Of a stretch of DNA of 64,000 nt, positions 10,391 through 20,306 are shown piece by piece (positions within the stretch are counted from its first letter, which is position 1; the number at the start of each line of letters is the position of its first letter). The position numbers and the translations under genes are program-made. The DNA lies in contig NZ_SDQD01000001.1 of NCBI RefSeq assembly GCF_004153685.1, positions 682,001-746,000 of the forward strand. The letters run 5' to 3'. Below the pieces are notes generated by a model. The model did not search any database, was not told the origin of the DNA, and saw only the letters and a program-made list of their open reading frames with translations. The stretch comes from Pollutimonas harenae (GTDB lineage Bacteria; Pseudomonadota; Gammaproteobacteria; Burkholderiales; Burkholderiaceae_B).

Positions 10391-12327
10391 CAGACCATTT
10401 CGACACACTGGGCCTGGCCAACTTTACCTGCCGCGTGGATGACGAAGGTGTGGCCTGGCTGACCCTGGATTGCCACGACAGCAGTATTAACCGGCTGTCG
10501 GCCGACGTCATGCGCGAGCTGAGCGACGTCCTTGATCTCTTCGACAAGACACGGCCTGCCGGCGTCGTGATTCAGTCCGGCAAAGAAGCCGGATTCATTG
10601 CGGGTGCCGACATCAATGAGTTTGCCGGCCTGGACACCGCCGCCAAAGGCCTGGAGCTGGTCTCTCGCGGATGGACGCTATTCAACCGCCTGGCCCAGGT
10701 CGATTACCCCACGTTGGCATTGATACACGGCCACTGCCTGGGCGGTGGACTGGAGTTGGCGCTGGCATGCAGGTATCGCCTGGTGGTGGATCAAGCCGAT
10801 ACCTCTCTGTCGCTACCCGAGGTCATGCTGGGTATCTTCCCAGGTTGGGGTGGCATGCAACGTCTTCCGCAGCTCATAGGTGCGCCGGCCGCCCTGGACA
10901 TGATGCTAGCCGGCAAGCCGCAATACGCCCATAAAGCCGTCCGGCTTGGATTGGCCGACGGCCTGGTTGCGCCCCGGTTGGCCGTGAAGGCAGCCAGGAC
11001 ACTGGTATTGAGCGGCAAGCGCCGACGTAGAGCCCAAGGTGTACCTGCACTGCTCAATCATTCTCTGGCGCGACCCTTGGTAGCCAGGCTAACCGCCCGG
11101 AAGCTGGACGCCCGTGACCCTTATCACCACTACCCTGCGCCACGCGCCATATTGCAGATATGGGAGAAACACGGCGGCAACGCGCTCAAGGCACCGCAGC
11201 TGGTCGATCAACTGGTCCGATCTGATACCGCAAGCAATCTGCTGCGTGTCTTCCGACTGCAAGAAAGCCTGAAGGAGTTTGCCAAGACGGAACGCCCACA
11301 ATCATCTGTGCATTGGGTCCATGTCATTGGCGCAGGCGTAATGGGTGGCGACATTGCAGCCTGGTGCGCCCTGAAAGGGCTGACGGTGACGCTGCAGGAT
11401 CAGGATCGCGAGCGTATTGCAGCCGCACAAGGTCGGGCCGCCAAGCTGTTTGCACGTAAAGCCAGAAATGCCCGCGACGCACGGGCTGCCGCCGACCGTA
11501 TGACGCCCGACCTGCGAGGCGATGGCATCCGCCACGCCGATATCGTGATCGAAGCCATTACCGAGAATCTCGACGCAAAACGCGAGCTGTATGTGCAAAT
11601 CAAGCCGCTGATGCAACCGGACGCCGTACTGGCCACCAATACATCCAGCCTATCGCTGGAAGCACTGGGCGCCGGGCTGAACATGGCAGAACGCTTTATC
11701 GGCCTCCATTTCTTCAACCCCGTGGCAAGGATGCCGCTGGTGGAAGTGGTGGAAACCAAGAGCGTCAGCACAATCACTAAACAAGCCGCCTATACCTTCG
11801 TGGGAGCCATCGGAAAACTGCCTCTGCCCGTACAGGACGCACCTGGCTTTCTCGTCAATGCCGTGTTGGCGCCTTACATGCTTGAAGCCATGCGCTGCGT
11901 AGATGAAGGAATCCGGCCTGAAACCCTGGACGCTGCCATGCTCAAGTTCGGCATGCCCATGGGCCCCATCGAGTTGATCGACACAGTGGGCCTGGATATC
12001 GCCCGGGATGCCGGCCTCCAGCTAACCGGGCAAACCAATTTGCCTGCATGCCTGGAACACCATCTGGACCGTAAAGAGCTGGGGCGCAAGTCGGGGCAAG
12101 GCTTCTATCGATGGCAAAACGACAAGGCGATCAAGCCAGACGCCGGCACGATACCGCCCGATCTGGCGAGCCGCCTGATTACGCCGCTTATCGACAAAAC
12201 CAAACAACAACTGCAGCAAGGCGTGGTGGCCAATGCCGACCTGGCCGACGCCGGCGTGGTCTTCGGCACGGGGTTTGCTCCCTTTACCGGTGGCCCGCTG
12301 CACTATAACCATCAACAACGGAGGTGA
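10387..12327 (+). CDS. fadJ: fatty-acid oxidation alpha subunit: enoyl-CoA hydratase / 3-hydroxyacyl-CoA dehydrogenase (FadJ-like)
   Basis: Bifunctional enzyme for steps two and three of beta-oxidation. Residues about 1-200 form the crotonase domain (GADINEF; HGHCLGGGLELALACRYR; PEVMLGIFPGWGGMQRLP). From about 312 the NAD-binding domain starts (VHVIGAGVMGGDIAAW), with catalytic His441 in GLHFFNPVARMPLVEVV and a C-terminal helical domain. At 646 residues it is shorter than E. coli FadJ (about 714) and ends right after VFGTGFAPFTGGPLHY, so the last few dozen residues of the family are missing. The start is coupled to fadI. Confidence 0.88.
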   Translation: MTDHFDTLGLANFTCRVDDEGVAWLTLDCHDSSINRLSADVMRELSDVLDLFDKTRPAGVVIQSGKEAGFIAGADINEFAGLDTAAKGLELVSRGWTLFNRLAQVDYPTLALIHGHCLGGGLELALACRYRLVVDQADTSLSLPEVMLGIFPGWGGMQRLPQLIGAPAALDMMLAGKPQYAHKAVRLGLADGLVAPRLAVKAARTLVLSGKRRRRAQGVPALLNHSLARPLVARLTARKLDARDPYHHYPAPRAILQIWEKHGGNALKAPQLVDQLVRSDTASNLLRVFRLQESLKEFAKTERPQSSVHWVHVIGAGVMGGDIAAWCALKGLTVTLQDQDRERIAAAQGRAAKLFARKARNARDARAAADRMTPDLRGDGIRHADIVIEAITENLDAKRELYVQIKPLMQPDAVLATNTSSLSLEALGAGLNMAERFIGLHFFNPVARMPLVEVVETKSVSTITKQAAYTFVGAIGKLPLPVQDAPGFLVNAVLAPYMLEAMRCVDEGIRPETLDAAMLKFGMPMGPIELIDTVGLDIARDAGLQLTGQTNLPACLEHHLDRKELGRKSGQGFYRWQNDKAIKPDAGTIPPDLASRLITPLIDKTKQQLQQGVVANADLADAGVVFGTGFAPFTGGPLHYNHQQRR

Positions 12328-12330
12328 CAT

Positions 12331-13650
12331 ATGAAAGCAGTAAAGTCGTTACGTGTAGTTTCGGCAGTGGTATTGAGTCTGGGCGCGGGAGGTGCCCATG
12401 CAGCGGGTTTCCAGCTGCTCGAACAGAATGCGAGCGGCATCGGAAATGCCTACGCAGGCTCAGCCGCCATCGCTGAAAATGCCAGTACGATTTTCTTCAA
12501 TCCGGCCGGCATGACACGCCTGCCGGGGGTCAATGTATCGGGTGGCCTGATAGGTATCAGACCCTCATTCAAGTTCCATGATGACGGCAGCACAGGGCCT
12601 GGCGGTCTTCCGTTGGGAACCAACAATGGCGGCGATGCCGGCTCGCTAGCCGCGGTGCCCAACGCTTATATTTCGTGGGAAGTAAATCCAAGCTGGTTTG
12701 TGGGCCTGGGCATAGGTGCCCCATTCGGGCTAATGACTGAATACGACGAAGGCTGGATCGGGCGCTACCACTCCAAAAAGTTCAAAATCAAGAGCATCAA
12801 TATCAACCCCTCGGTAGCCTATAAGGTGAACGACCAGCTGTCGATAGGAGCAGGGGTCAACTGGTTGCAACTCGATGCCAACTATCGGCGCAACTCGCCA
12901 GCGGCTGGCTTGATCAGCCGGTTGCCGGGTGGTATGGCCAACCCTCTGGCTCCCAGGCTGCTTGGTGCACCCGACCTGGAAGCACAAGCCAAGCTGAAGG
13001 GAGACGCCTGGGGCTGGAATCTGGGGCTGCTGTATCAGGCCACACCAGACACCCGGATAGGTTTGTCGTATCGGTCCAAGGTCAAGATCGACACCAGTGG
13101 TGATACCAACATCGACAATCCCACGCCGGTTCCTATTCCGACCCATTTCGATGCCAGCGCAGACGTTGAACTACCAGACACCGCCATTCTCAGCGTGGTG
13201 CATGATTTGAACAGCAAATGGCAACTGCTCGCAGATGTGTCATGGACGGGCTGGAGCAGCATCAAGACACTGAAAATCGACAATGGCTATCCCCCACTCA
13301 ACGACGAACTGGATCTGCGTTTTCGGGATACCTGGCGTGTTGCCCTGGGTGCCAACTACAGATTGAATCATCAATGGACACTGAAAGGCGGGGTGGCCTG
13401 GGATCAATCGCCGGTGGACAGCAGCAAGTATCGTCCCACCTCTTTACCGGACAACGATCGCTATTGGGTATCGATAGGCGCGCAATACAACTTCAATGAC
13501 CAGACCACCATCGACATCGGCTATGCACATTTGTTCCTGAACAACACGTCGATCGACAACGACACCGATGCGGCGACCAAGGGCACCGTTCGGGGCGAGT
13601 ACACCTCCAATGCCAACATGCTTGGCATACAGGTATCGCACCGCTTCTGA
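12331..13650 (+). CDS. fadL: outer-membrane long-chain fatty-acid transporter, FadL/OmpP1/TodX family
   Basis: A 439-residue outer-membrane beta-barrel that lets hydrophobic substrates cross the outer membrane. There is a clear signal peptide (basic start, hydrophobic core, cleavage near GAHA-AGFQL), the family N-terminus (GFQLLEQNASGIGNAYAGSA, then NASTIFFNPAGMTRL), and a C-terminal strand ending in Phe (QVSHRF) as expected for BAM substrates. A near-perfect GGAGGTGACAT signal precedes the ATG. It lies 3 bp after fadJ, so it is part of the same operon; FadL relatives also carry aromatic hydrocarbons. Confidence 0.9.
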   Translation: MKAVKSLRVVSAVVLSLGAGGAHAAGFQLLEQNASGIGNAYAGSAAIAENASTIFFNPAGMTRLPGVNVSGGLIGIRPSFKFHDDGSTGPGGLPLGTNNGGDAGSLAAVPNAYISWEVNPSWFVGLGIGAPFGLMTEYDEGWIGRYHSKKFKIKSININPSVAYKVNDQLSIGAGVNWLQLDANYRRNSPAAGLISRLPGGMANPLAPRLLGAPDLEAQAKLKGDAWGWNLGLLYQATPDTRIGLSYRSKVKIDTSGDTNIDNPTPVPIPTHFDASADVELPDTAILSVVHDLNSKWQLLADVSWTGWSSIKTLKIDNGYPPLNDELDLRFRDTWRVALGANYRLNHQWTLKGGVAWDQSPVDSSKYRPTSLPDNDRYWVSIGAQYNFNDQTTIDIGYAHLFLNNTSIDNDTDAATKGTVRGEYTSNANMLGIQVSHRF

Positions 13651-13740
13651 CACCTGGTGTGCTGTTTGGCTATCTCGGGTGCTACCATAAGGCTGGGCAC
13701 ACCCCAGCCGGTGTAACGGTGTTATTGAAAGGCATACATC

Positions 13741-15429
13741 ATGGAACCTATCTGGCTAGACCATTACCCACCCGGGATACCGGCCGACATCAGTAATGAA
13801 GCGGCCAAATACGATTCACTCATGGCAATGTTCGAAGAAAGCTGCTCACGCCATGGGCAGAACGTGGCCTATATCAGCATGGGCGTCAAGCTCACCTATG
13901 CCGAGCTTGACGAACGTTCACGACACTTCGCCGCCTGGCTGCAGGCCCATGGCATCAAGAAAGGCGATCGTGTCGCGCTGATGATGCCCAACCTGTTGCA
14001 GTATCCGGTATGCCTGTTTGGTGTGCTGCGCATGGGTGCTGTTGTCGTCAATACCAATCCCCTGTACACCCCCAGCGAACTCGAACATCAGCTACAGGAC
14101 TCGGGCGCAGAAACCATCATCATTGCCGAAAATTTTGCACACACCCTGCAGAAGGCACTGCCCAACACATCTATCAAAACCATCATCAAGACATCAGTCG
14201 GTGACATGCTGGGCACCGTCAGGGGTGCCATCACGAATCTTGTGGTCAGGCATGTAAAGAAGTTGATACCCACCTACTCCCTAACACACACCCTAAACCT
14301 TAAACAGGTGCTTAAGGAAGGTAGCCGGTCACATTACACGCGGCCCGAACTCACACAAAAAGATATTGCCCTGCTGCAATACACCGGGGGCACCACCGGT
14401 GTGGCCAAGGGCGCAATGCTCACCCACGGAAACATGGTGGCCAATGTATGTCAGGCCGAAGCCTGGGTCGACCCCTACCTGAATGGCAGCCGCGAACTGA
14501 TTGTTACCGCCTTGCCGCTCTATCATATCTTCGCACTGACCGCTAACTGCCTGACCTTTGTCAAACTGGGTGCCAGCAACCTGCTGATCATCAACCCCCG
14601 CGATATCCCGGACTTTATCAAAAGCCTGAGCCGGCATAAGTTCACCGCCATTACCGGGGTCAACACGCTATTCAACGCTCTGCTAAACCATCCCGATTTT
14701 GCCAAACTGAATTTCAGCTCACTCAAGCTGGCATTGGGTGGCGGGATGGCCGTCCAGGAAGTCATCGCCCAGCGCTGGCTTAAGGTTACCGGCAAACCAA
14801 TCGCCCAGGCCTATGGGCTTACCGAGACGTCACCGGCCGTCACCATCAATCCGCTTGATAAAACGGAGTTCAACGGCTCCATCGGCCTGCCCGTTTCCTC
14901 CACCGAAATTTCCATACGCAACGAAGCCGGACAAGACCTGCCTCAGGGTGAAAGCGGTGAGATCTGTGTACGAGGCCCCCAGGTTACCCCCGGCTACTGG
15001 AATCGTCCTGACGAAACCAGGAAATCATTCCATCCCGACGGTTTCCTGATGACAGGCGATATCGGCTATGTTGATGAGCAAGGTTATGTGTATATTCTTG
15101 ACCGCAAGAAGGACATGATTCTGGTATCGGGCTTCAATGTGTATCCAAACGAGGTCGAAGCGGTCGCCATGGAGCACCCGGATGTACGTGAAGCCGCTGC
15201 CATTGGTGTGTCCGACGAACATTCCGGAGAAGTCGTCAAGCTGTTCGTGATTCGCAAGAACAACACCGTGACTGAAGAAGAGCTGATCAAATTTTGCCGC
15301 AACAAGCTGACAGGCTACAAAGCACCTAAGTTCGTCCAATTCTGCAAGGACTTGCCACGTACAAATGTAGGAAAAATTCTGCGGCGCGAGCTGAAAGAAG
15401 GAGCTCAGAACAAAGCGCAAGAAGGCTAA
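13741..15429 (+). CDS. fadD: long-chain-fatty-acid-CoA ligase
   Basis: AMP-forming acyl-CoA synthetase that activates fatty acids for beta-oxidation. The 562-residue protein shows the P-loop-like motif (LQYTGGTTGVAKGAMLTHGN), the adenylation motif AYGLTETSPAVTINP, the hinge MTGDIGYVDEQGYVYILDRK and the C-terminal catalytic Lys region (LPRTNVGKILRREL). It is 90 bp from fadL, preceded by GAAAGG, and ends at a bidirectional terminator facing rpsQ. Confidence 0.93.
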   Translation: MEPIWLDHYPPGIPADISNEAAKYDSLMAMFEESCSRHGQNVAYISMGVKLTYAELDERSRHFAAWLQAHGIKKGDRVALMMPNLLQYPVCLFGVLRMGAVVVNTNPLYTPSELEHQLQDSGAETIIIAENFAHTLQKALPNTSIKTIIKTSVGDMLGTVRGAITNLVVRHVKKLIPTYSLTHTLNLKQVLKEGSRSHYTRPELTQKDIALLQYTGGTTGVAKGAMLTHGNMVANVCQAEAWVDPYLNGSRELIVTALPLYHIFALTANCLTFVKLGASNLLIINPRDIPDFIKSLSRHKFTAITGVNTLFNALLNHPDFAKLNFSSLKLALGGGMAVQEVIAQRWLKVTGKPIAQAYGLTETSPAVTINPLDKTEFNGSIGLPVSSTEISIRNEAGQDLPQGESGEICVRGPQVTPGYWNRPDETRKSFHPDGFLMTGDIGYVDEQGYVYILDRKKDMILVSGFNVYPNEVEAVAMEHPDVREAAAIGVSDEHSGEVVKLFVIRKNNTVTEEELIKFCRNKLTGYKAPKFVQFCKDLPRTNVGKILRRELKEGAQNKAQEG

Positions 15430-15459
15430 CGACAGTGCACGGGCAGTCGAAGTCAATAA

Positions 15460-15497
15460 AAAACCCCCTAGGCAGCTAAGCTTACCTAAGGGGTTTT
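15460..15497. terminator. bidirectional terminator between fadD and rpsQ
   Basis: A 13-bp stem with one mismatch (arm 1 at 15460-15472, arm 2 at 15485-15497) around a 12-nt loop, with A-runs on one side and T-runs on the other, so it can stop fadD on the plus strand and rpsQ on the minus strand. It marks the right end of the fatty-acid cassette. Confidence 0.85.
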
Positions 15498-15536
15498 GCT
15501 GTCTGCCGCACAAGGCGGCAGACATGACCTGAAGCG

Positions 15537-15818
15537 TTAGATAACGCGTGCGGCTTCAAGCAAACGTACAACAGTCCAGGATTTATCGCGCGAGATCGGA
15601 CGACCTTCTGCGATTTCAACCTTGTCACCTTCGTTGTACTGGTTGGTTTCATCATGCGCTTTGTACTTGTTGGAGCGTACGATGATCTTGCCAAAGATGG
15701 GGTGCTTGACGCGGCGCTCAACGCGAACCACGACAGTCTTGTCCATCTTGTTGCTCACTACCTGGCCAATGAGGGTACGTTGGCGCTTGGCGGCTTGGGT
15801 GTTTTGAGTTTCGCTCAT
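15537..15818 (-). CDS. rpsQ: 30S ribosomal protein S17
   Basis: S17 is a primary 16S rRNA-binding OB-fold protein. The 93-residue product has the signature [20 protein letters not shown] and [20 protein letters not shown]-like core, here with [20 protein letters not shown]. It ends the S10-type run: rplN, its usual next gene, is displaced by the fatty-acid cassette, and a terminator follows directly. Confidence 0.97.
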   Translation of the reverse strand: MSETQNTQAAKRQRTLIGQVVSNKMDKTVVVRVERRVKHPIFGKIIVRSNKYKAHDETNQYNEGDKVEIAEGRPISRDKSWTVVRLLEAARVI

Positions 15819-15819
15819 T

Positions 15820-16011
15820 TTACTTTCCTGCGTTCTCAGTCATGATGGTGCGGACACGTGCGATATCGCGACGGACCTTGCCAATTTGACTGGTATTGGA
15901 AAGCTGCTGAGTAGCACGCTGCATGCGCAGGTTGAATTGTGCCTTCAGCAAGCTTTCGAGCTCTTTGCTGAGCTCGGTAGCATCTTTGGAACGGAGTTCG
16001 CTGGCTTTCAT
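15820..16011 (-). CDS. rpmC: 50S ribosomal protein L29
   Basis: L29 lies at the polypeptide exit and helps dock trigger factor and SRP. The 63-residue helical protein opens [20 protein letters not shown] and carries the L29 signature [18 protein letters not shown]. It is separated from rpsQ by 1 bp, indicating translational coupling. Confidence 0.97.
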   Translation of the reverse strand: MKASELRSKDATELSKELESLLKAQFNLRMQRATQQLSNTSQIGKVRRDIARVRTIMTENAGK

Positions 16012-16020
16012 GAGATCTCC

Positions 16021-16437
16021 TTAAGCACCAATGTGACGCGACACGAAGGTCGTGGAAATTGGCAACTTAGCGGCGGCCAGGCGGAAAGCTTCACGTGCAA
16101 GCTCTTCGCTTACACCTTCCATTTCATAGAGCACCTTGCCGGGTTGAATTTCTGCGACCCAGAATTCGGGATTACCTTTACCATTACCCATACGGACTTC
16201 GGCAGGTTTCTGCGAAATCGGCTTATCGGGGAAGATACGGATCCAGATACGGCCGCCACGTTTGATGTGACGGTTGATCGCACGACGAGCAGCTTCGATC
16301 TGGCGTGCGGTCAGGCGGCCACGACCCGTGGCTTTCAGACCGAACTCACCAAACGATACTTGCGCACCGCGAGTGGCCAGGCCGGTATTACGGCCTTTAT
16401 GCTCTTTGCGGTATTTTCTGCGTGAAGGTTGCAGCAT
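16021..16437 (-). CDS. rplP: 50S ribosomal protein L16
   Basis: L16 helps shape the A site of the 50S subunit. The 138-residue protein opens [20 protein letters not shown] and has the family motifs [20 protein letters not shown] and [20 protein letters not shown]. It lies between rpsC (2 bp gap) and rpmC (9 bp gap). Confidence 0.98.
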   Translation of the reverse strand: MLQPSRRKYRKEHKGRNTGLATRGAQVSFGEFGLKATGRGRLTARQIEAARRAINRHIKRGGRIWIRIFPDKPISQKPAEVRMGNGKGNPEFWVAEIQPGKVLYEMEGVSEELAREAFRLAAAKLPISTTFVSRHIGA

Positions 16438-16439
16438 GT

Positions 16440-17243
16440 TTATTCTCCTTCAGGCGCCGGTGCGGCAGCAGCAGCTGGCGCGGCGTCTTTACGAGGGGCT
16501 CCACGACCACGGCCACCACCTGGACGACGGCCGTCAGGACGTTCGCCACGAGGCGCACGACGTGGACGACGCTCTTCATCACGAGGAGCTGCGGTCTCGG
16601 GGGGCAGTTCGCCGTTAGGCAACATGTCGCCCTTGTAGACCCAGACTTTGATACCGATGATGCCGTAGGTAGTTTGGGCTTCGGAAGTGCCGTAATCAAT
16701 GTTGGCGCGCAGGGTGTGCAGGGGCACACGGCCTTCGCGATACCATTCGGTACGGGCAATTTCGATACCGTTCAAACGGCCCGAGCTCATGATCTTGATG
16801 CCTTGGGCACCCAGACGCATCGCGTTCTGCATGGCGCGTTTCATGGCGCGGCGGAACATAATGCGCTTTTCGAGCTGCTGCGCGATCGAATCGGCAACCA
16901 GCTGAGCGTCGGTTTCGGGTTTGCGGATCTCTTCGATGTTGACGTGCACAGGCACGCCCATCAGACGCTGCAGATCGGCCTTCAGGTTTTCGATGTCTTC
17001 GCCACGCTTGCCGATCACGACACCCGGACGAGCCGAGTAAACCGTGATACGGGCGTTCTTGGCTGGACGCTCGATCACCACGCGACCAACGGAAGCGCTT
17101 TTGAGTTTCTTTTTCAGATATTCGCGTACGCGGATGTCTTCGGCGAGCATGCCGCCAAAGGCTTTATCGTCTGCGTACCAGCGCGAACTCCAGTTGCGGT
17201 TGACCGCGAGGCGGAACCCAATCGGGTGTATTTTCTGTCCCAT
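16440..17243 (-). CDS. rpsC: 30S ribosomal protein S3 with extended Arg/Gly/Ala/Pro-rich tail
   Basis: S3 forms part of the mRNA entry helicase with S4 and S5. Residues 1-210 are the normal core: N-terminal domain, KH domain ([20 protein letters not shown]) and C-terminal domain ([20 protein letters not shown]). Residues about 211-267 form a low-complexity tail rich in Arg, Pro, Gly and Ala; E. coli S3 ends at 233. Similar tails are known in Burkholderiales. The gene starts 9 bp after rplV. Confidence 0.97.
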   Translation of the reverse strand: MGQKIHPIGFRLAVNRNWSSRWYADDKAFGGMLAEDIRVREYLKKKLKSASVGRVVIERPAKNARITVYSARPGVVIGKRGEDIENLKADLQRLMGVPVHVNIEEIRKPETDAQLVADSIAQQLEKRIMFRRAMKRAMQNAMRLGAQGIKIMSSGRLNGIEIARTEWYREGRVPLHTLRANIDYGTSEAQTTYGIIGIKVWVYKGDMLPNGELPPETAAPRDEERRPRRAPRGERPDGRRPGGGRGRGAPRKDAAPAAAAAPAPEGE

Positions 17244-17252
17244 TGTGACTCC

Positions 17253-17585
17253 TTAAGCTCCGACTTTGACCACAATGTGGCAAGTCTGCTTCTCGATACG
17301 GTTACCGCGGCCTTTTGCACGTGCGGAGAAACGCTTCATCGACTGGCCCTTGTCCACATGGATCGTGGTGACTTTGAGCTCGTCAATATCGGCGCCGTCA
17401 TTGTGCTCGGCGTTGGCGATCGCGGACTCAAGAGCTTTCTTGAGGATGCCCGCGGCCTTTTTAGGTGTGAAAGTCAGAATGTTCAGCGCCTGAGCAACCG
17501 ACTTGCCACGGATAAGATCCGCAACAAGGCGAGTTTTCTGGGCCGAAATATGGACTCCACGGATGATTGCTGTAGTTTCCATCAC
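17253..17585 (-). CDS. rplV: 50S ribosomal protein L22
   Basis: L22 lines the exit tunnel with its beta-hairpin and is a site of macrolide-resistance changes in other bacteria. The 110-residue product shows [20 protein letters not shown] and the hairpin region ([20 protein letters not shown]). It directly follows rpsS with no gap, in S10-operon order. Confidence 0.98.
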   Translation of the reverse strand: MMETTAIIRGVHISAQKTRLVADLIRGKSVAQALNILTFTPKKAAGILKKALESAIANAEHNDGADIDELKVTTIHVDKGQSMKRFSARAKGRGNRIEKQTCHIVVKVGA

Positions 17586-17861
17586 TTACCTCTTGGACTT
17601 TTTGTCCGCTGCATGACCCTTGAACGTACGGGTCAGTGCGAACTCGCCGAGCTTGTGGCCGACCATGTTCTCGTTGATGTAAACGGGAACGTGCTGGCGG
17701 CCATTGTGCACAGCAATAGTCAACCCAATGAACTCGGGCAGGATGGTAGAACGGCGCGACCAGGTTTTGATCGGCTTTTTGCCTTTTTCCTCGACGGCTG
17801 CATCGACCTTTTTGATCAGATGCGCATCGACGAATGGGCCTTTTTTGATCGAACGTGACAT
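17586..17861 (-). CDS. rpsS: 30S ribosomal protein S19
   Basis: S19 sits in the 30S head with S13. The 91-residue protein opens [20 protein letters not shown] and has the signature [20 protein letters not shown] followed by [20 protein letters not shown]. It abuts rplV and is 12 bp from rplB. Confidence 0.98.
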   Translation of the reverse strand: MSRSIKKGPFVDAHLIKKVDAAVEEKGKKPIKTWSRRSTILPEFIGLTIAVHNGRQHVPVYINENMVGHKLGEFALTRTFKGHAADKKSKR

Positions 17862-17873
17862 GTTGTTCGCCCC

Positions 17874-18701
17874 TTACTTGCGCTTGCGGCGCGAGACAAT
17901 CATATTGTCTGTGCGCTTGTTACTACGGGTACGGTAGCCCTTGGCCGGTGTGCCCCATGGGCTGACCGGTTCGCGACCTTCGCCAGTACGGCCTTCGCCA
18001 CCACCGTGCGGGTGATCGACCGGGTTCATGGCAACACCACGAACCGTAGGACGTACACCACGCCAACGCATGGCACCGGCTTTACCGATTTGACGCAAGC
18101 TGTGTTCTTCATTGCCGACTTCGCCAATGGTTGCACGGCAGTCGATGTGTACGCGACGGACTTCGCCGGAGCGCAAGCGCACCTGAGCGTAAACACCTTC
18201 GCGCGCCAACAGAACAGCCGATGCACCTGCGGAGCGGGCCATTTGTGCACCCTTGCCCGGAAGCATTTCGATGCAGTGAATGGTGGCGCCCACGGGAATA
18301 TTGCGGATGGGCAACGTGTTGCCTGCGCGGATGGGAGCATCCAGGCCGGACAACAGGGTAGCGCCAACTTGCAGGCCACGAGGTGCAATGATGTAACGAC
18401 GCTCGCCGTCGGCATAGCACAGCAGTGCAATATGCGCAGTACGGTTGGGATCGTATTCAAGACGCTCTACCTTGGCAGGGATACCGTCTTTGTTGCGACG
18501 GAAATCTACCAGACGGTAGTGCTGCTTGTGACCGCCACCACGATGGCGAACAGTGATATGACCATTGTTGTTACGGCCAGAACCACGTTTTTTCTTTTCG
18601 AGCAGAGCTGCGAACGGCTCGCCTTTGTGCAGATTAGGGCTAACAACCTTAATCATGCCACGGCGGCCGGCCGAAGTTGGCTTGACTTTTACGAGTGCCA
18701 T
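17874..18701 (-). CDS. rplB: 50S ribosomal protein L2
   Basis: L2 is needed for subunit association and peptidyl-transferase activity. The 275-residue protein has family motifs in order: [40 protein letters not shown], and the conserved [20 protein letters not shown] containing the essential His. Its start overlaps the rplW stop by one base. Confidence 0.98.
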   Translation of the reverse strand: MALVKVKPTSAGRRGMIKVVSPNLHKGEPFAALLEKKKRGSGRNNNGHITVRHRGGGHKQHYRLVDFRRNKDGIPAKVERLEYDPNRTAHIALLCYADGERRYIIAPRGLQVGATLLSGLDAPIRAGNTLPIRNIPVGATIHCIEMLPGKGAQMARSAGASAVLLAREGVYAQVRLRSGEVRRVHIDCRATIGEVGNEEHSLRQIGKAGAMRWRGVRPTVRGVAMNPVDHPHGGGEGRTGEGREPVSPWGTPAKGYRTRSNKRTDNMIVSRRKRK

Positions 18702-18997
18702 TAGTTCACCTCTGTAAAGTCGAGTTCCTGACCGTCTTTGAGCGACACATATGCTTTGCGCTCGTTACGGCGGCGACCCATGAAACGGCCAAAACGCTTT
18801 TCTTTGCCCTTGCGGTTCAAAACCTGTACGGACTCAACTTCGACTTTGAAAAGGAGTTCGACAGCAGCTTTGATTTCAGGCTTGGTAGCGTCGGCCGCTA
18901 CACGGAAAGCGATTTGCTGATTTTTTTCGGCTACAAACGTGGCTTTTTCAGTCACGATGGGAGCCAGGATAACTTGCAGTAAGCGTTCGGCGTTCAT
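18701..18997 (-). CDS. rplW: 50S ribosomal protein L23
   Basis: L23 is the exit-site docking point for trigger factor and SRP. The 98-residue product opens [20 protein letters not shown] and has the L23 signature ([20 protein letters not shown]). It overlaps rplD by 4 bp (ATGA-type) and rplB by 1 bp, showing tight translational coupling. Confidence 0.98.
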   Translation of the reverse strand: MNAERLLQVILAPIVTEKATFVAEKNQQIAFRVAADATKPEIKAAVELLFKVEVESVQVLNRKGKEKRFGRFMGRRRNERKAYVSLKDGQELDFTEVN

Positions 18998-19614
18998 CCC
19001 AACATCTCCTCGAGTTGAGCGATAGCCGGCTTGGTGATCAGCACTTTCTTGTAGTGGATCAGCGACAGCGGATCGGCATAACGCGGTTCAACCACGGCAA
19101 CGTGCGGCAGGTTGCGCGTAGCGAGATAAACGTTTTCGTCGAGCACGTCGGTAATAATGAGTACCGATTCCAGACCCATGCCTTTGAGCTTGTCGGCAGC
19201 CAGCTTGGTCTTGGGTGCGTCAAGAACGAAAGTATCGACCACGGCGATGCGGTCTTCACGCGCCAACTGGGAAAGGATCGCACGCAAACCGGCGCGATAC
19301 ATTTTCTTGTTGACCTTCTGCGAGAAGTTCTCGTCGGGCGAATTCGGGAACGCACGGCCACCTCCACGCCAGATGGGCGAGGAAGTCATACCGGAACGGG
19401 CGCGGCCAGTACCTTTTTGGCGCCATGGCTTCTTGGTGCTGTGCTTGACGGTATCGCGGCCCTTTTGAGCGCGATTGCCGCTGCGGGCATTAGCCTGGAA
19501 AGCCACAACGATTTGATGCACCAGCGCTTCGTTGAAGTCGCGACCGAAAATAGTGTCGGGCGCGGCAACAGTAGCGGAGGATTGACCTTGGTCATTCAGG
19601 AGCTTGAGTTCCAT
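18994..19614 (-). CDS. rplD: 50S ribosomal protein L4
   Basis: L4 binds 23S rRNA at the tunnel; in E. coli it also represses the S10 operon through a leader upstream of rpsJ. The 206-residue protein has the typical loop region ([40 protein letters not shown]). Here rpsJ is 17 kb away from rplC-rplD, so any L4 control of this operon would need a leader in front of rplC. Confidence 0.98.
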   Translation of the reverse strand: MELKLLNDQGQSSATVAAPDTIFGRDFNEALVHQIVVAFQANARSGNRAQKGRDTVKHSTKKPWRQKGTGRARSGMTSSPIWRGGGRAFPNSPDENFSQKVNKKMYRAGLRAILSQLAREDRIAVVDTFVLDAPKTKLAADKLKGMGLESVLIITDVLDENVYLATRNLPHVAVVEPRYADPLSLIHYKKVLITKPAIAQLEEMLG

Positions 19615-19616
19615 GA

Positions 19617-20306
19617 TTAGGCTCCTTTCTTGGCCGACATCTTGATGGCGGGACGCACGATAACGTCGGCATTCTTATGGCCAGGGACGGCGCCCTTGAC
19701 CAACAGCAAGCCACGTTCGGCGTCGACACGCACGATGTCGAGGTTTTGAACGGTACGGGTAGCATCACCCAGGTGGCCCGACATTTTCTTGCCGGGAAAC
19801 ACGCGACCGGGATCCTGAGCCATACCGATGGAGCCAGGAACGCGGTGGGAAAGCGAGTTACCGTGAGAGTTGCGCTGACCAGCAAAGTGGTGGCGCTTGA
19901 TGGTGCCGGCAAAGCCTTTACCAATCGTGGTACCAGTAACGTCAACCTTCTGACCCGCTTCGAAGACGCTTTCTACGGCCACGACAGCACCGGCTGTAAA
20001 CTCAGCGGCTTTGGCGGGGTCGAGACGGAATTCTTTCAGGATGCTGCCAGCTTCAGCGCCAGCTTTGGCGTAATGCCCTGCCTGAGGCTTGGTCACGCGG
20101 GAAGCGCGACGTGTACCGTAGGCAACTTGCACAGCCGCATAGCCATCAGTTTCTGGCGACTTGACTTGGGTAACGCGGTTGTTCGACACGTCCAGTACTG
20201 TGACCGGGATGGACTCGCCTTCCTCGGTGAAAATACGGGTCATGCCAACTTTACGCCCCACAAGCCCCAGCCGATGAGCGGCGGGTGTAGGTGTCGAGTT
20301 CGACAT
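19617..20306 (-). CDS. rplC: 50S ribosomal protein L3
   Basis: L3 initiates 50S assembly and reaches towards the peptidyl-transferase centre. The product is 229 residues: a Ser/Thr/Pro/Ala-rich lead ([12 protein letters not shown]), then [20 protein letters not shown] and the signature [20 protein letters not shown]. The start at 20306 is chosen because GGAG lies 6 nt upstream; a longer in-frame reading begins 18 codons earlier but has no family match. It is the first gene of its transcription unit because rpsJ is displaced. Confidence 0.96.
   Translation of the reverse strand: MSNSTPTPAAHRLGLVGRKVGMTRIFTEEGESIPVTVLDVSNNRVTQVKSPETDGYAAVQVAYGTRRASRVTKPQAGHYAKAGAEAGSILKEFRLDPAKAAEFTAGAVVAVESVFEAGQKVDVTGTTIGKGFAGTIKRHHFAGQRNSHGNSLSHRVPGSIGMAQDPGRVFPGKKMSGHLGDATRTVQNLDIVRVDAERGLLLVKGAVPGHKNADVIVRPAIKMSAKKGA

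Noticed and set aside
16305-17858. A 517-codon plus-strand frame opposite rplP, rpsC, rplV and rpsS
   Set aside because: Antisense shadow across four ribosomal genes; composition is typical of reverse-strand translation.
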